From positions 65,180 to 129,179 of the forward strand of contig VZSF01007818.1 in assembly GCA_013398295.1 (NCBI GenBank): a stretch of DNA of 64,000 nt. Reading direction: 5' to 3'. The notes below the pieces were generated by a model that was not told the origin of the DNA, made no database searches, and saw only the letters and a list, made by a program, of their open reading frames with translations. Shown here one piece after another: positions 37,621 to 48,270 of the stretch. Source of the DNA: Chionis minor. Taxonomy: Eukaryota; Chordata; Aves; Charadriiformes; Chionididae. The first letter of the stretch is position 1. Each line of letters starts with the position of its first letter. The translations under genes and the position numbers were made by a program.

Positions 37621-38922
37621 TGTGCTTTCTGGTAGCTTTGAGTATGAGCAGTTGTTAGGGTGCTGGCAACCTTTAAAGGTTGGAGAGGGGTCGCTTTTGT
37701 GTTCAGGGATGGCAAAGTGGGCGTTTTCTCTTTTGGCAAGAGCGGCTTACTCTGCTTGAGGCTCAGACTGGGTACCTGAGTATATTAATGGTCCTTGCCA
37801 TGTTGATCATGTCGGATCCTCCAGCTTGCTTAAATAAATCCTGCCTATTTGTCATCAAAAGAGCACGTAACTCTTTTCACTTGCAAAACAACTGATTACG
37901 TGCCCATAGAGCATGCTCCTCCATCCCCAGTTAGAGGCTGAAGCCTGTGTGACTTGACGTATTTTGTGAGTGAAGGCTTGTTAACCAAGCGTGTAAATGT
38001 GTAATTGTCTGTGCAATTATCCAATTGATTTTTTTTTAGCTTTGTGTACAAATATGGGAGTACAGTCATGCAGTTGGGCAAATTTTCCAAACCCAGATGC
38101 ATAAATCTGTGCATTGAGCATACAGATGTGAACACCATTAAAAAGGTTGATCCGGTTGTGGTAACCTCTTTTCTTTTGGTATGTGGCGGTGCTAATCTGA
38201 ATGTGTTCATCTGAGTTTGTCAGATACCATAGTTTCTGTGTTACCTTTGTCCTTTTCCCTGCTAAGTACGTAGAGTGTTTCATTGGTGTGGGAAATGACA
38301 GTTACCATAGAAGTTGTTCAGAAGATGCTGAATGTATGTGCTGGCTTTTAGTGGAGTTGTACCTTGTGCTTACAGTGGTTGGTGCTATAATGCCTTTAAA
38401 ATGGTTCTATTCCACATGAAATACTAATCTGAAACGTGGGGGTTTTTTAGAGGGAAGCCTGCTTAAATAATGGGAGTTGCTGGCAGTTGCAGTCCAGTGC
38501 AACTTCTGAGAAGCAAAAAATGCCATTAAATTTGCAAATAACAGTACACTTGACGTTTTCTCTGCACTTGGTGGTTTCTCTGCTTGGAAGCCGATGATTT
38601 GCAAAGAATGAGTGATCTGGCAGTTTTGACCTTGCAATTCTTGTTTGGTGCAGTGAATAAAACCCCAAATGGCTCATGTTTGAGGTCTGCAGTGTTCATT
38701 TATGGTGAAAGAAAACACAGTAACACTACTTTTCTGTATAACGTCTCCTTTTATGTAGAATTAAACACTGCATTCTGTCTTTTTGAGGTGGCTTTAAAAG
38801 AAATATATAGGAAGGTAGTTTTAACAACACATAAAAAGTTCCTCAGTGGTGATAGAGCTGTGCCAGGAATGTGTATGTGTGATTGACACCTTTATCTGGT
38901 GAAGAGTAGTCTGTTCTTATTC

Positions 38923-39080
38923 ATAGACCCACAGAGTGGTTTGGCTTGGAAGGGGCCTCCAAAGATCGGCTAGTTAAACTCCCTTGTCGTGAGCAGGGAG
39001 AGCTTTCATTAGATGGGGTTGCCCAAAGCCCCATCCAACCACCCTGAAAACTTCCAAGAGGCTTCCAAGAGCTCGTGGCT
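38923..39080 (-). mobile_element. CR1 LINE 3'-end fragment next to VOPP1 exon 3
   Basis: The plus strand reads tagacccacagagtggtttgg, cttggaaggggcctccaaagat, and then a 'ctagttaaactcccttgtcgtgagcaggga' stretch. It continues with gatggggttgcccaaagccccatccaacc and ttccaagaggcttccaagag, the familiar antisense order of an avian CR1 tail. The element is on the minus strand, 5'-truncated and diverged, with an internal 12-bp duplication (cttccaagaggc). Its right edge is roughly 100 bp upstream of the exon 3 acceptor, so it lies close to or across the region where the branch point is expected. Confidence 0.88.
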
Positions 39081-39177
39081 TGGGCAGGGGTGTGAGGGGC
39101 ATCGGGGTTGGAGGTGCCATTTTTTTACTCTGGGTGGCAACCACTTCCCTAACACCCTTTTCTCTATTTCTCTGCAG

Positions 39178-39255
39178 ATGTCGCTCCTATGAGGACTGCT
39201 GTGGTTCAAGATGCTGTGTGAGAGCTCTCTCTATCCAGCGACTATGGTATTTTTG
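39178..39255 (+). CDS. VOPP1: VOPP1 coding exon 3 (Cys-rich motif and start of TM)
   Basis: The exon supplies the A of the split Ile codon, then CRSYEDCCGSRCCVRALSIQ, then RLWYF and two bases of Trp. The acceptor is ctctatttctctgcag and the donor gtaggt. The CRxYxDCCxxxCCxR pattern is the hallmark of the Shisa-like/STMC6 group of single-pass membrane adaptors to which VOPP1 belongs. These cysteines are luminal and presumably disulphide-bonded. The exon ends inside the transmembrane helix, and the split Trp codon (TG/G) is completed by exon 4. Its 78-nt length and both phases are consistent with the neighbouring exons. Residues match human VOPP1 almost completely, from memory. Confidence 0.96.
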
Positions 39256-41324
39256 GTAGGTCAGAGCTCTTGGCCAATTTATTTTTGTCCTGTTCTTCTC
39301 TTGTTTGTAGGACTCGGAATCAGGGTATTGCCAGCCTAGTATCTTAAAGTGAAGTAGGTACTTTATTCAGTAATGCATATGTGTACAAATAAATGCAAGG
39401 ACTTTGTTTCTTGGCTTATAAAATTCTCCCGCTGAGTGAGAAAACACTGGAAAAGGAGGTTACTTGTGTCAGGTTGACCTTTCCTGCTTCTGCATCCTGC
39501 TGGCCTGTGCAGTGGTCCCACATTTATCCAGAATTGCTGAATTCCTAATGTCTGTTCCAGCTACTACCAAGCAGCAGCGTTTGTCCAGTTTTCTTGGGCA
39601 CACAGTTTTAAAAGAAGATTGTATTAGGAGGATTGTGCATTTAGGCAGGGTTTAAGACGTTCTTGCCAGCCGAATTGAGGCTTCAATTAAAAAGGAAGAG
39701 AAGTACATTAATAACTATGAGGATTTCACTGGAGATGACAGCAAGGGAAAAGAAGGCAGAAAGATTTGAGGTTGTGAAACCAGCAGCTCAGTAATCTGGA
39801 TAAAGCTTAAACTAATCACTGTTATACACATAATGAAAAAATAAGGTAAATTCTTTTTGGAGAGGAATTTAAGAAAGCACCTGAATATAACCTTCTCGTT
39901 ACAGCAGAGAGAAAGCAAAAGCTCTCCTAGAAAACCTGATCTCAGGCACTTTTATGTAGAATTTGAAGACTGCTTTAAAAATAAGCCTTCAAAATTGAAA
40001 CAAATAAACACTGAAAACCAGAAGCCTGATACATACAATAATACAGAGATTTCCCAAAGCTGACTGTGGGATTTCATTGTACAATCCTTACTGATATAAC
40101 TGAAGAGCTCTGCATCTCAATCCCTGGGGTGACGTCGTAAATCTCTGTTTTTCTGTTCAGAACAAATCCTTTGCAGGAACGCTGCCAAAAGGGGAATGTA
40201 TTAATATTGGCTCGGGGAAACAGGACCACCTCCTGCTCTCATTTCCACCGTAGAAACTAGAACAGAATCTGACCCTTTGCATGAAATGCCTCTCGCTGCC
40301 AGGCAGTGTCCCACTCTTCTTCTTGGGCACCTGGGAATGCTCCAGAGGTGAGCGTGGTTTGTAGGCTTGCCTCTGGCCTCTGTGCCAACTTCCATCCCTG
40401 CCAAAAGAGCACAGTTGTCATTGTCTTCCAGTAAAGGGCTGCGAAATGAGGTGGCAGTTAATGGCCAAAGAACCATTTGGGTTTACGGGAGCTTGCATCA
40501 GTCAGTAGCACGTATGGTAACTAATCAAGGAAAGCACAGTGAAAGCCACCGTTCGATGAACAGAATCTTCTGATGCGCTCTTACTGCGTGTGCCTGTTTC
40601 CACAGCACCAAGGCAAGGGAATGATGAGGACTGTTTAGTCAGGTCAGAAAAGGAGCTGAGAGGAGAAGAACTGAAGCAAAATGACGCCCTTTTCCTTGAG
40701 AATGTATATCCCATCTAGGAAGCACAAAGCGAAGCTTGTCATCTTCAGTGCTGAATGCTTCAGTCTTCTGGCTTGAGCTTAAATGCCAGCCACCATATTT
40801 CCCATGCGAGGCAAAATTACTGTTGTGTAATTTAAGAACATCTATTAATCTTCTTTTAAGGGCAACTGTGGAATAGCATTCCTCTTTGTACAGCCAGTCC
40901 CCCACAAACCTCCTTGCCAGTCTCGATGCTCTAAAAGTGAGGCTTGTGTCCAAGAGAAGCAGTTTAAAACTGTACGGACCTGGAATTTCAGTTCAGCATC
41001 CTGGTGGCAAAGGTCAGGTCAGAACCTGGACTTTCCAAATGTTCAAGGGCATTTTAGTTTCAGCTTTGTATTTTACATGCTAGAAAACATCAGCCAATAG
41101 TACAAATTGCTAAAGAAATCGGTATTATATCTGTAAGTGCCATCCATATGGCTATCTGAAATGACACAGGTCTGCTCTCAAGTGACAACCTATTGAGGAA
41201 ACCCTGATAAAACTCATGGGCTGATGGTTGCTAGATGATACTTTTGTTTCTGTCAGCGAGGAGTCTGGGTTTGGAAGCTGCCTGAGCGCAGGTGGGCTTT
41301 GACGTCCCTCTTCTCTTTGCCTAG
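39256..41324 (+). other. VOPP1: VOPP1 intron 3 (2.1 kb)
   Basis: The intron is bounded by TG/gtaggt and ttctctttgcctag/G. I see nothing in it beyond short chance ORFs. The minus-strand ORF at 40639-40953 and its overlaps lack any recognisable domain. Confidence 0.85.
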
Positions 41325-41461
41325 GTTCCTTTTGATGATGGGAGTCTTGTTCTGTTGTGGAGCAGGTTTCTTTATCCGAAGGCGGATGTACCCTCCTCCA
41401 CTAGTAGAAGAACCTACCTTTAACGTGTCTTACACCAGACAACCAGTCAACACTGCATCAG
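41325..41461 (+). CDS. VOPP1: VOPP1 coding exon 4 (rest of TM and juxtamembrane region)
   Basis: The exon completes the split Trp codon, then encodes FLLMMGVLFCCGAGFFI, the remainder of the transmembrane helix, and RRRMYPPPLVEEPTFNVSYT, then RQPVNTAS and one base of Gly. The acceptor is ctctttgcctag and the donor is gtcaga after ...TCAG, a weaker donor than the others in the gene. The tribasic RRR directly after the hydrophobic run marks the cytosolic side under the positive-inside rule, so the C-terminal tail is cytosolic, as described for VOPP1. The YPPPL motif and the acidic EE follow as in the human protein. Reading through the donor gives a stop about 19 codons later, so the spliced form is the real one. 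Confidence 0.96.
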
Positions 41462-44400
41462 GTCAGACACTGCTCGTTAAACAAGTTTCACTTATTTCTT
41501 ATGTTTGCCAGGGCATTTAAAAAGGGTGGGTTTGGGGTGGTGGTGGGGGGGTTGGTTGTTTTGTTTCTTGGAAACTCTGGGATTTGGACAAGGAATTGCA
41601 CTGCACTAAACCATGCAGCCACCGCTTTGTGATGGAGAAAGTCTTCTGCCTTCCAAACGATGTAGTTCAGTCGCAGCAGTGTTTTTGAAACCCAGGGTGA
41701 CGGGACTTTCAGTTCCTTTCCGTTGTGCTTCCTAATACCTTCATGGCTGTATGTCCGTGCATGGAAGGAGGATAGCAAGTTCTCACTTTTCAGTGTAGAC
41801 AAAATGATAGGTATCCAAAATTAACAGTGACAGGGGAGGAAGAGTTTTAAATACAGTTGATAACATTTGGCAGAGGGGAAGGAAAGCCTAACATTTTTCT
41901 TCCACGGTCTAGCTATCTTCTAAGTCTTCTCTTTTGATTTGCCTTCCATGCGCTGGGCTACAGTTTTTATGCAGCAGTGGTCCTTCTCCCCTTATTAGTC
42001 TGATTGCTCACTGGTCAGCACTGGCTGTGAGCATCAGGAGGATCTACCTCGTGACGACTCCTCTGTCAATACTGCTTTTTAAAATTTCCTACTTCTTCCC
42101 CTCTGGCTCTTACATAGACCCAGTTGGGAGAATCCAGCAAAATGAGTGTCACATGTAAGCAGAAGATGTTTGTGCCTTATGGGAGCATTTTGAATCCAGC
42201 TGTGTCCAGCTGGAAGACCTGCTGCAGTGCTGAGGTTATATCTGAGTGCACACTCAGATGCTTGCCTTCTCCCTGCCTCAGCAAGGCCAAACTGAGACAT
42301 TTTTAACCACTCTCCAGATTGCATAAGCCAGTGCTGACTTGTGCCTGCGAAAGCACACACAGACGCGCATGCAGGCACGTGTGGTACACTGACACTTTTC
42401 CTCCCAGCCTGTCATTTTGCCACACATTGTATTAGAGTGTGCTGAAGCCAGAGGATAATTACCTTTTCTGAGAACTTTTTTGGAGTTGGCGATTTTTATT
42501 TGTTTCGTGCTAGCTTGGCAGTGGAAATACAGCTGAATGTTTTGTATTGAGAAGGGGGATCTCTGAAAATTTGCTGCCTCAAACCTCTTTATCAAAAATC
42601 ATCTTCTGAACCATTACATCTCTGTAATATTGTGGCTGTATCAAGACAGCCTCCTTAGAAAAATGTCCTAAACCCCTTTCTAGCTAGCTGTGACTGCAGG
42701 CATTGTGCAGAGATGTGGCATTCAGGCTCTCTCCCCTGCCATGCCAGCTATTGCACACCCACGTGCTTTGCACAGGCTTTGGAAATGCTCTTTCTTGCAT
42801 CCTAAAGCATGTACCCATAGGCATGCATTTTGCCCCTCTCTCAAACAGGTCTAAATGGATAAAAAGATGTTACAGACACAAACTAATATTTTATTCACCG
42901 TCTTTTCTTTTTTTTGTTTTAAATTCTAAGAGGTTTTTTTAGGACTTCCATTTTGCATCTGTTTTTCTGCTTGACTGAACAAACATTTCCACAGAGAGTA
43001 TTTATTGGGAGGAAGCCAAACTAACTAAACTGTATTTTTAAGCCTGAAAAATAACCTCAAGATTATGTGAACAGGGAGCGTCTTTGGTTGGATTGGCGAA
43101 TACCGGATTTAATTTTAGAGCATGGTTTTAGTTTTTCGTGGAATGCAAATTGTGGGCAAATATAAAACAAGCACAAGCCCTTTCGCAACCTGCTTTGTGG
43201 CACCTGCTTCCAGACTTGTTATTACTGTTTCTTGAAGCTTTAGGCTCTGAGCTGTCCCCATCAATTTTATTTTGTTTTCCTACTATTGGAGGAACATTCG
43301 ACAGCGAAAGCAATGAGAATTAGTAGTCAGCCAAGTTCTTATTTTCCCCTGGCTTTCCAGATATGATAGCGGTAGCCAGCTCACAGTTGAGGTGGAGCCC
43401 CTGAAACGTGGCTTCTTGCCCATCTCCCTCTTTCCCTGTAGAGGTAACGGCAGCATCTTCTGCCATCCCAGCGGCAGCCTGAAGGTGGGAGTGCTTTTTC
43501 TGTGAGCCTGACTGGGAAAATGGATTTGAACACCTCACCTACAAGCAGCAGTTTGCAGACCTGGTGGTATCTTTCACTTTAGGTCTGGCCTACGTAGCCA
43601 CAACTGTCAGTTCTGGTGCTAGAAAAAGTCAGGTTCCTTTTTAGGCGCTCAACAAATACTTACTGAGCTGATCCCACATGGAAGTTGATATTCAGATGTT
43701 GTTTTCTGCTGGGTTTAATGAACTGAAAAAATACCGCAGAAGATTGGTGTGCAGACTTCCTCCCCTCCTCCCCAGTTTAATAACAATATGCGGGAGTTTT
43801 AGTGAAAACAGTTATTTTCCTAAAGAGCAAGCTGCAGTGACCTGCTGCAGCCTCTCCCGTTTCCCCAGGTGGATGGAAACAGCAGAAGTGCAGAACTGGG
43901 CAGGATTTAACTTTAAAACAAAAATGGTTAAGAAAAAGACTACAGAAGAGGATATTAGCCCAAACTTTTGAAAAGTAGGACTCTGCTCCTGTTCCCAGCC
44001 TGGCTCTCCCTCAGCCACATGCTGTTGCTATAGATGGAAGCAGAACAAGGACTTCTTGTCACTGCAGCAAAGGAAGAGAGGCTGTGGAGCTGCCCTCTTT
44101 GCTCAGACAGGCAAAAGGAAAATTTATTGTGGTGGTATGTTAAAAATTGTTGTGTTATGAAGGAAATAGCTGTGTTCCCAATCTGCTTTCCGTCCTCTTT
44201 GCTCCCTAGTGTCCAAACAAAGCGCCCTAGGCAGACACCCCAGGCTCTGGGACACTTTACATCCCTGTGTCTTATGGCTTGACCCATCTGATTTAATAGT
44301 GTAAGGACATGTTTTTGGGTTTGATAAGTAGCTTCTTCCTGAATGCTTAAAGAACTAAAGGATGCTTAAATCTTCAAGAAGCTTGTATTCCTTCTGTGGC

Positions 44401-45398
44401 AATACTGAGTCCTAGTGTCACGGAAAGGAACGACTGAGTGGAAAATCCTCTAGAGGCTGTGTCATTACAGGAAAAACAGACTAGCACCATAAGAAGAAAA
44501 CCTGTTGCTCAGCCATGAGTTGGGTTTTTTTTCAGTCCAGTCTTGTTTAGAGACATAGAGAAAGAGAAGAAAACTAATTTACATACTCCGATAGAGGCAG
44601 TCTGTGACTTTAATTGCTGGAATTGCAGTATGTCGTCTTCCACCACCCACTGTGATATCTGAGGAGGGAGGGTTGCACGCCACCTTTGTTATTCCTCATG
44701 GAAGCAGTCTCTGTTACTGCTCATGTGTCACAGCTAAGGAATTTTGCGTTTGATCTTATGTTTCCTTTCCTTGTCCTCGCAGGCTCCAACATCATTTCCT
44801 AAATTTAATCTGTGTGAGGCAATCTTGTCCCATTGTGTTAGCCAGCCATAATTGGCTTCAACTTGGGTTTTTGCTTCATGTGTGTTTACACCTCAGCTGT
44901 ATCTTGCCTTGAAGGGCAATTATCTATTTGAGATGCACGCTGGCATACAGGCAGATCCAGTACACCGCAAAATAACTTGGGAAGTCCTCTTGTTCAACTT
45001 GTCACCTGAGTGAGGGCTGCAGTGGAAACCCCATTGTCCATCTGGGATCCCAGGCCTCTTCTTTCTGCAGGCAGCTTTTCTGTCTGGGGAACTGGGCAGG
45101 ACTCGCTGTTTTCCTTTTCAGATGGTACTCGGTTGGGGCAGTGATGCCCATTCTTTCACTAAAAAATTTCCATTGCATGCAGAACTGAAACCTTTTGGTG
45201 AAATCTCAAGAATTGAATGTGGTCCTGCCAGCCTGAGTTTTCTCTGGAATGGGAGAAAGGTGGCTCCTTGTCTTTGCTCTGATGAACACTTTGAGAAGAC
45301 TTGACTGAGCGTGCAGAGCGCAGGCCCTGGAAAAGCACAACTGCTGACTGATTCCACTGCCATTGTTGATACCTTTACTCTCCTTTCCTTTCTTTCAG
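41462..45398 (+). other. VOPP1: VOPP1 intron 4 (3.9 kb)
   Basis: The intron is bounded by the gtcaga donor and tcctttcctttctttcag. It holds a perfect octamer ATGCAAAT at 43143-43150 and a C/EBP-like TTTCGCAA at 43181-43188. No repeat family or coding segment was recognised. Confidence 0.85.
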
Positions 45399-45580
45399 GG
45401 TCACAACAACCTGGAGTGCCGTATTACACAGATCCAGGCGGACCTGTGATGAATCCCATGGCTATGGCTTTCCACGTCCAGCCTAACTCCCCACAAGGAA
45501 ACCCAGTTTACCCACCCCCACCTTCCTACTGCAACACACCACCTCCCCCTTACGAGCAGGTGGTGAAATCCTCCACGTGA
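45399..45580 (+). CDS. VOPP1: VOPP1 terminal coding exon (Pro-rich cytosolic tail)
   Basis: The acceptor tttctttcag is followed by GG, completing Gly, then SQQPGVPYYTDPGGPVMNP, then MAMAFHVQPNSPQGNPVYPP, then PPSYCNTPPPPYEQVVKSST and TGA at 45578-45580. The tail is proline- and tyrosine-rich with two PPxY motifs (PPSY and PPPY). These are the class of site bound by WW domains, including WWOX and NEDD4-family ligases. Together exons 2-5 give 151 residues. With a signal peptide of about 20 residues this fits the 172-residue human protein. Compared with my recollection of human VOPP1, four residues between MNP and MAMAF are missing and the last residues differ (KSST versus KAK). Confidence 0.97.
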
Positions 45581-45716
45581 GGACTCTGGCTCTCTGACCT
45601 GACTGTGTGAGAAGAAGGTGCCATTGCAAAATGACCGAGATGGAGGGCATTCCGCCCTTTTGAACACTCGCTAGTTCTCCAAGTTCTCTCTCCCTCCCTT
45701 CCCTGAACCTTTCCTC

Positions 45717-45722
45717 ATTAAA
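45717..45722 (+). terminator. VOPP1: Candidate proximal poly(A) signal ATTAAA
   Basis: ATTAAA lies 137 nt after the VOPP1 stop codon, followed within 25-55 nt by a T-rich downstream region (gggtgatttttaaaattttttt...). This is the second most common vertebrate poly(A) hexamer. Usage cannot be judged from sequence alone. Confidence 0.45.
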
Positions 45723-48247
45723 GTTACTTGCAAAGGGGTGATTTTTAAAATTTTTTTCTTTTTTTTTTTTTAAAGTAGAAGTGGATTTTTTCTTTGTCTT
45801 CAAAATGAGAGAAGTTGTCTTTGTAATGCTTTTAATGGAAACCTATATTTAAAACCTGTATGTCTTTCTCTTTATTTATTGTTCGTTTCAATCATGGCTT
45901 TAATTGCGTTGTGGCAGGCTACTGATAGCAGTTCTTTATGCAACCCCAGAGTGATGTGCACTCTCCTAAAACTCCACAGCAGAAATGCCCTTGTCTAAGG
46001 GAAATGGCAGAGAATGAGGGTAGAAGAAGCAGGGCAGTGCTTTTACCCAAAATGGTGGCCACCATTACGTTTTTCTTGTCAAACTTGGTTCGAATGTACA
46101 ACAGAGAAATGCTGTGATAGAAGCCCATGAGTGACTGGAGCACCAGCGTTGGTTGAGTCATGGCAAGGACCTTGCCAAATGCCCTAGAAAAGAGAGAGTC
46201 ATTACTTTAAACGATGCATCTAAAAGCAATGGACCAGGACTTGAGTGTTTCTTGGCCAGCACCTGGACTCTGCCTGTGTGATCAGCATCCTGGCTCCTCT
46301 TGTTTTGTATGGAACAGCTGATGACCTAAATGTCAGTAGTGAGACGGAGGTGTTACAAGGTCACAGCTACTTGTGCTTGTTCCTCTTGACAGAACAGTTA
46401 GAAACGCTGACATACATAGGTAAGTCTTCTTCCCTAAATTGGAAAATAATTACAGTAAGAAGGAATGGGAGATCACTTCCGGATGTGCTCCCTTTGACAT
46501 TGATGGGAGTTTTGTCCCTGAGAAATAGCAGTTTTGATTATGGTCTCACTGCTGTCACAAGGAGTACCAAGTAGAGCTGTCATCTCCAGGTGACAGATTT
46601 GTAAAACTGCTCTGCTCTCTAGGCCAGACAAATAAGTAACTTTTTGGGACTGATGCTTAAGAGCAGGTCCTTGATCTGATACGCAGATGGCTTGGCTTTC
46701 AGCAGCTCTTAGCTCTTCATGTGTTTTGCTGTGAGCAGTCCCAGGGTTCCCTATTCACCGTCTCACACTCGTGGCTGACTCTCTGAGCGACCATAAAGCA
46801 ACACCTTCAAAGAAACATGGCGCCCCTTTCCCTGTGAGGGCTCTCATGCCCATCCATGTCTAGCAGAAATGTGAAGCTACTCTTGAGATGTGACTACATA
46901 CTAATGGGACCTTCTCCCTTCGAGCATATTCAGAGCCATGTCACTAAGGAGTGACAAAAAGATGCCATTGCCTTCTGCTGAAGGACCTGCAGAACCAGCA
47001 TAGCTGAGGGTTAGGAGTCAGATGGAGTCCTTTGGGTACCAGGGAGGTACTTACTACCAATACAGTGACTGCTCCTATGTCACTCCAGCCAGGGCACAGA
47101 GGTCACCGAGGTGGTTTGGAGTCATCTGAAGACTGGTGTTGCACAGGGAGCCAAAGCTTTATTGTGCTGTTAATGCGTGCCAGTGGCTTGTGAGAACTTG
47201 TTCCTAGGTGGGCAGCTGGATCAGCAGGACTGGCAGAAAAGAGCAGCCCTTTTGTTATGAACACGAGTCTCTAGTGGAAAAAACACACAGGGTCACTGTT
47301 TCTGAAAGCTGCTAGTAGAGTTAGTAGTCATCTGGAGCAGAGCTAGCTTTTGAGGAGCTCATTCCCACAGACCTGACTTGGGTGAAATTGTAGGTAAGAC
47401 TTACCCTTACTGTGCATCATAATAAGGGACAAGGCAAAGTCCCTTGCCTGTGTGTGCAGTGTAGGCTCAGCTGACACTTAAGATAACAAAAAAAGTACAT
47501 TTTATATAGAGTTACTAGGTCCATCTGCGTACCACAGCTGTATATATAGTCTAAATTAGTGTGCGCTTGAAGTTTAAAGGTGCGTATGTCACTGAATATG
47601 GTTGTGTATACACTTTTTTAAAAGCAAATCCAACCTCTCTTTTTCTGTCCCTAGAAATGACAACAGACCTCAAGTTACTAGATAGATGTTAAGTCCGTTT
47701 ATATTATCTACAATAGCTGGCATTTTCCTGGCCACATTGAGTAGAAGCCTTTTATAGTGAATTCTTATGCTGTACATCATTGAAATTGCACTTCTGGTGA
47801 AGTTTTCCTGACATCTGGCTGGTTTGTTTGCTAGTGTTGGTGGGTGACTCTACCTCTTACAACACGTGCACTCCTCTGCTAGCAAACTTGCTTGGTCTTC
47901 TCCTGAAAACACAGCACCTGTGTGAGCATCCATATGAATTACTTACAAACTGTTTACATGCCTTTCCTCTTGTTGCCTTGCTTTTGGAAGTTTTTAGGGT
48001 GGGTTTTTTTTTTCCTTTTTTTTCCCCTCTTAGAGAAGGAAAAAAAAAAAGTGGGAAGAAAGAAGGGAGAAGCCCTGTAACTTTCAGTAGGGTGATACCA
48101 ACAATATGAAGTTGATCAGGAATGTACAATCGCACGTTTTGCAAGGTTGGGTTGGAGGAAGGGTGGAGCAGAAGTACCTCTTTCTACAGTCTTGGGGTCT
48201 TCTATTGCTCGTAAAACTCGTGCAGGCTTTCTTTTGAAATGCATTTT

Positions 48248-48253
48248 ATTAAA
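48248..48253 (+). terminator. VOPP1: Candidate distal poly(A) signal ATTAAA
   Basis: ATTAAA lies within 'gcattttattaaagtaag', 2.7 kb after the stop codon. The downstream GT-rich element is modest. This is a weak candidate for a longer VOPP1 transcript. Confidence 0.2.
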
Positions 48254-48270
48254 GTAAGATTGGATGTCAC

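Larger units (their letters stand above)
23850..39177 (+). other. VOPP1: VOPP1 intron 2 (15.3 kb)
   Basis: The intron is bounded by the gtaagt donor of exon 2 and the tctctatttctctgcag acceptor of exon 3. It contains a 1.3 kb degenerate CR1 (28640-29965), a second CR1 fragment near its 3' end, a 13-bp duplication, an (AT) microsatellite, and several T-runs. ORFs of up to 149 codons occur here but have no recognisable domain or splice context, and those at 28.66-29.8 kb are CR1 sequence. No RNA gene was recognised. Confidence 0.85.
45581..48270 (+). other. VOPP1: VOPP1 3' UTR (proximal part firm, distal part tentative)
   Basis: Sequence after the TGA is non-coding. A proximal ATTAAA at 45717 would give a 3' UTR of about 150 nt. 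If that signal is weak, the UTR may run much farther, for example to the ATTAAA at 48248-48253. Support for a long UTR is indirect: 47.48-47.78 kb is AU-rich and carries a Pumilio-type TGTATATA at 47539-47546. No canonical AATAAA was seen on this strand between the stop codon and about 51.3 kb. Confidence 0.5.
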
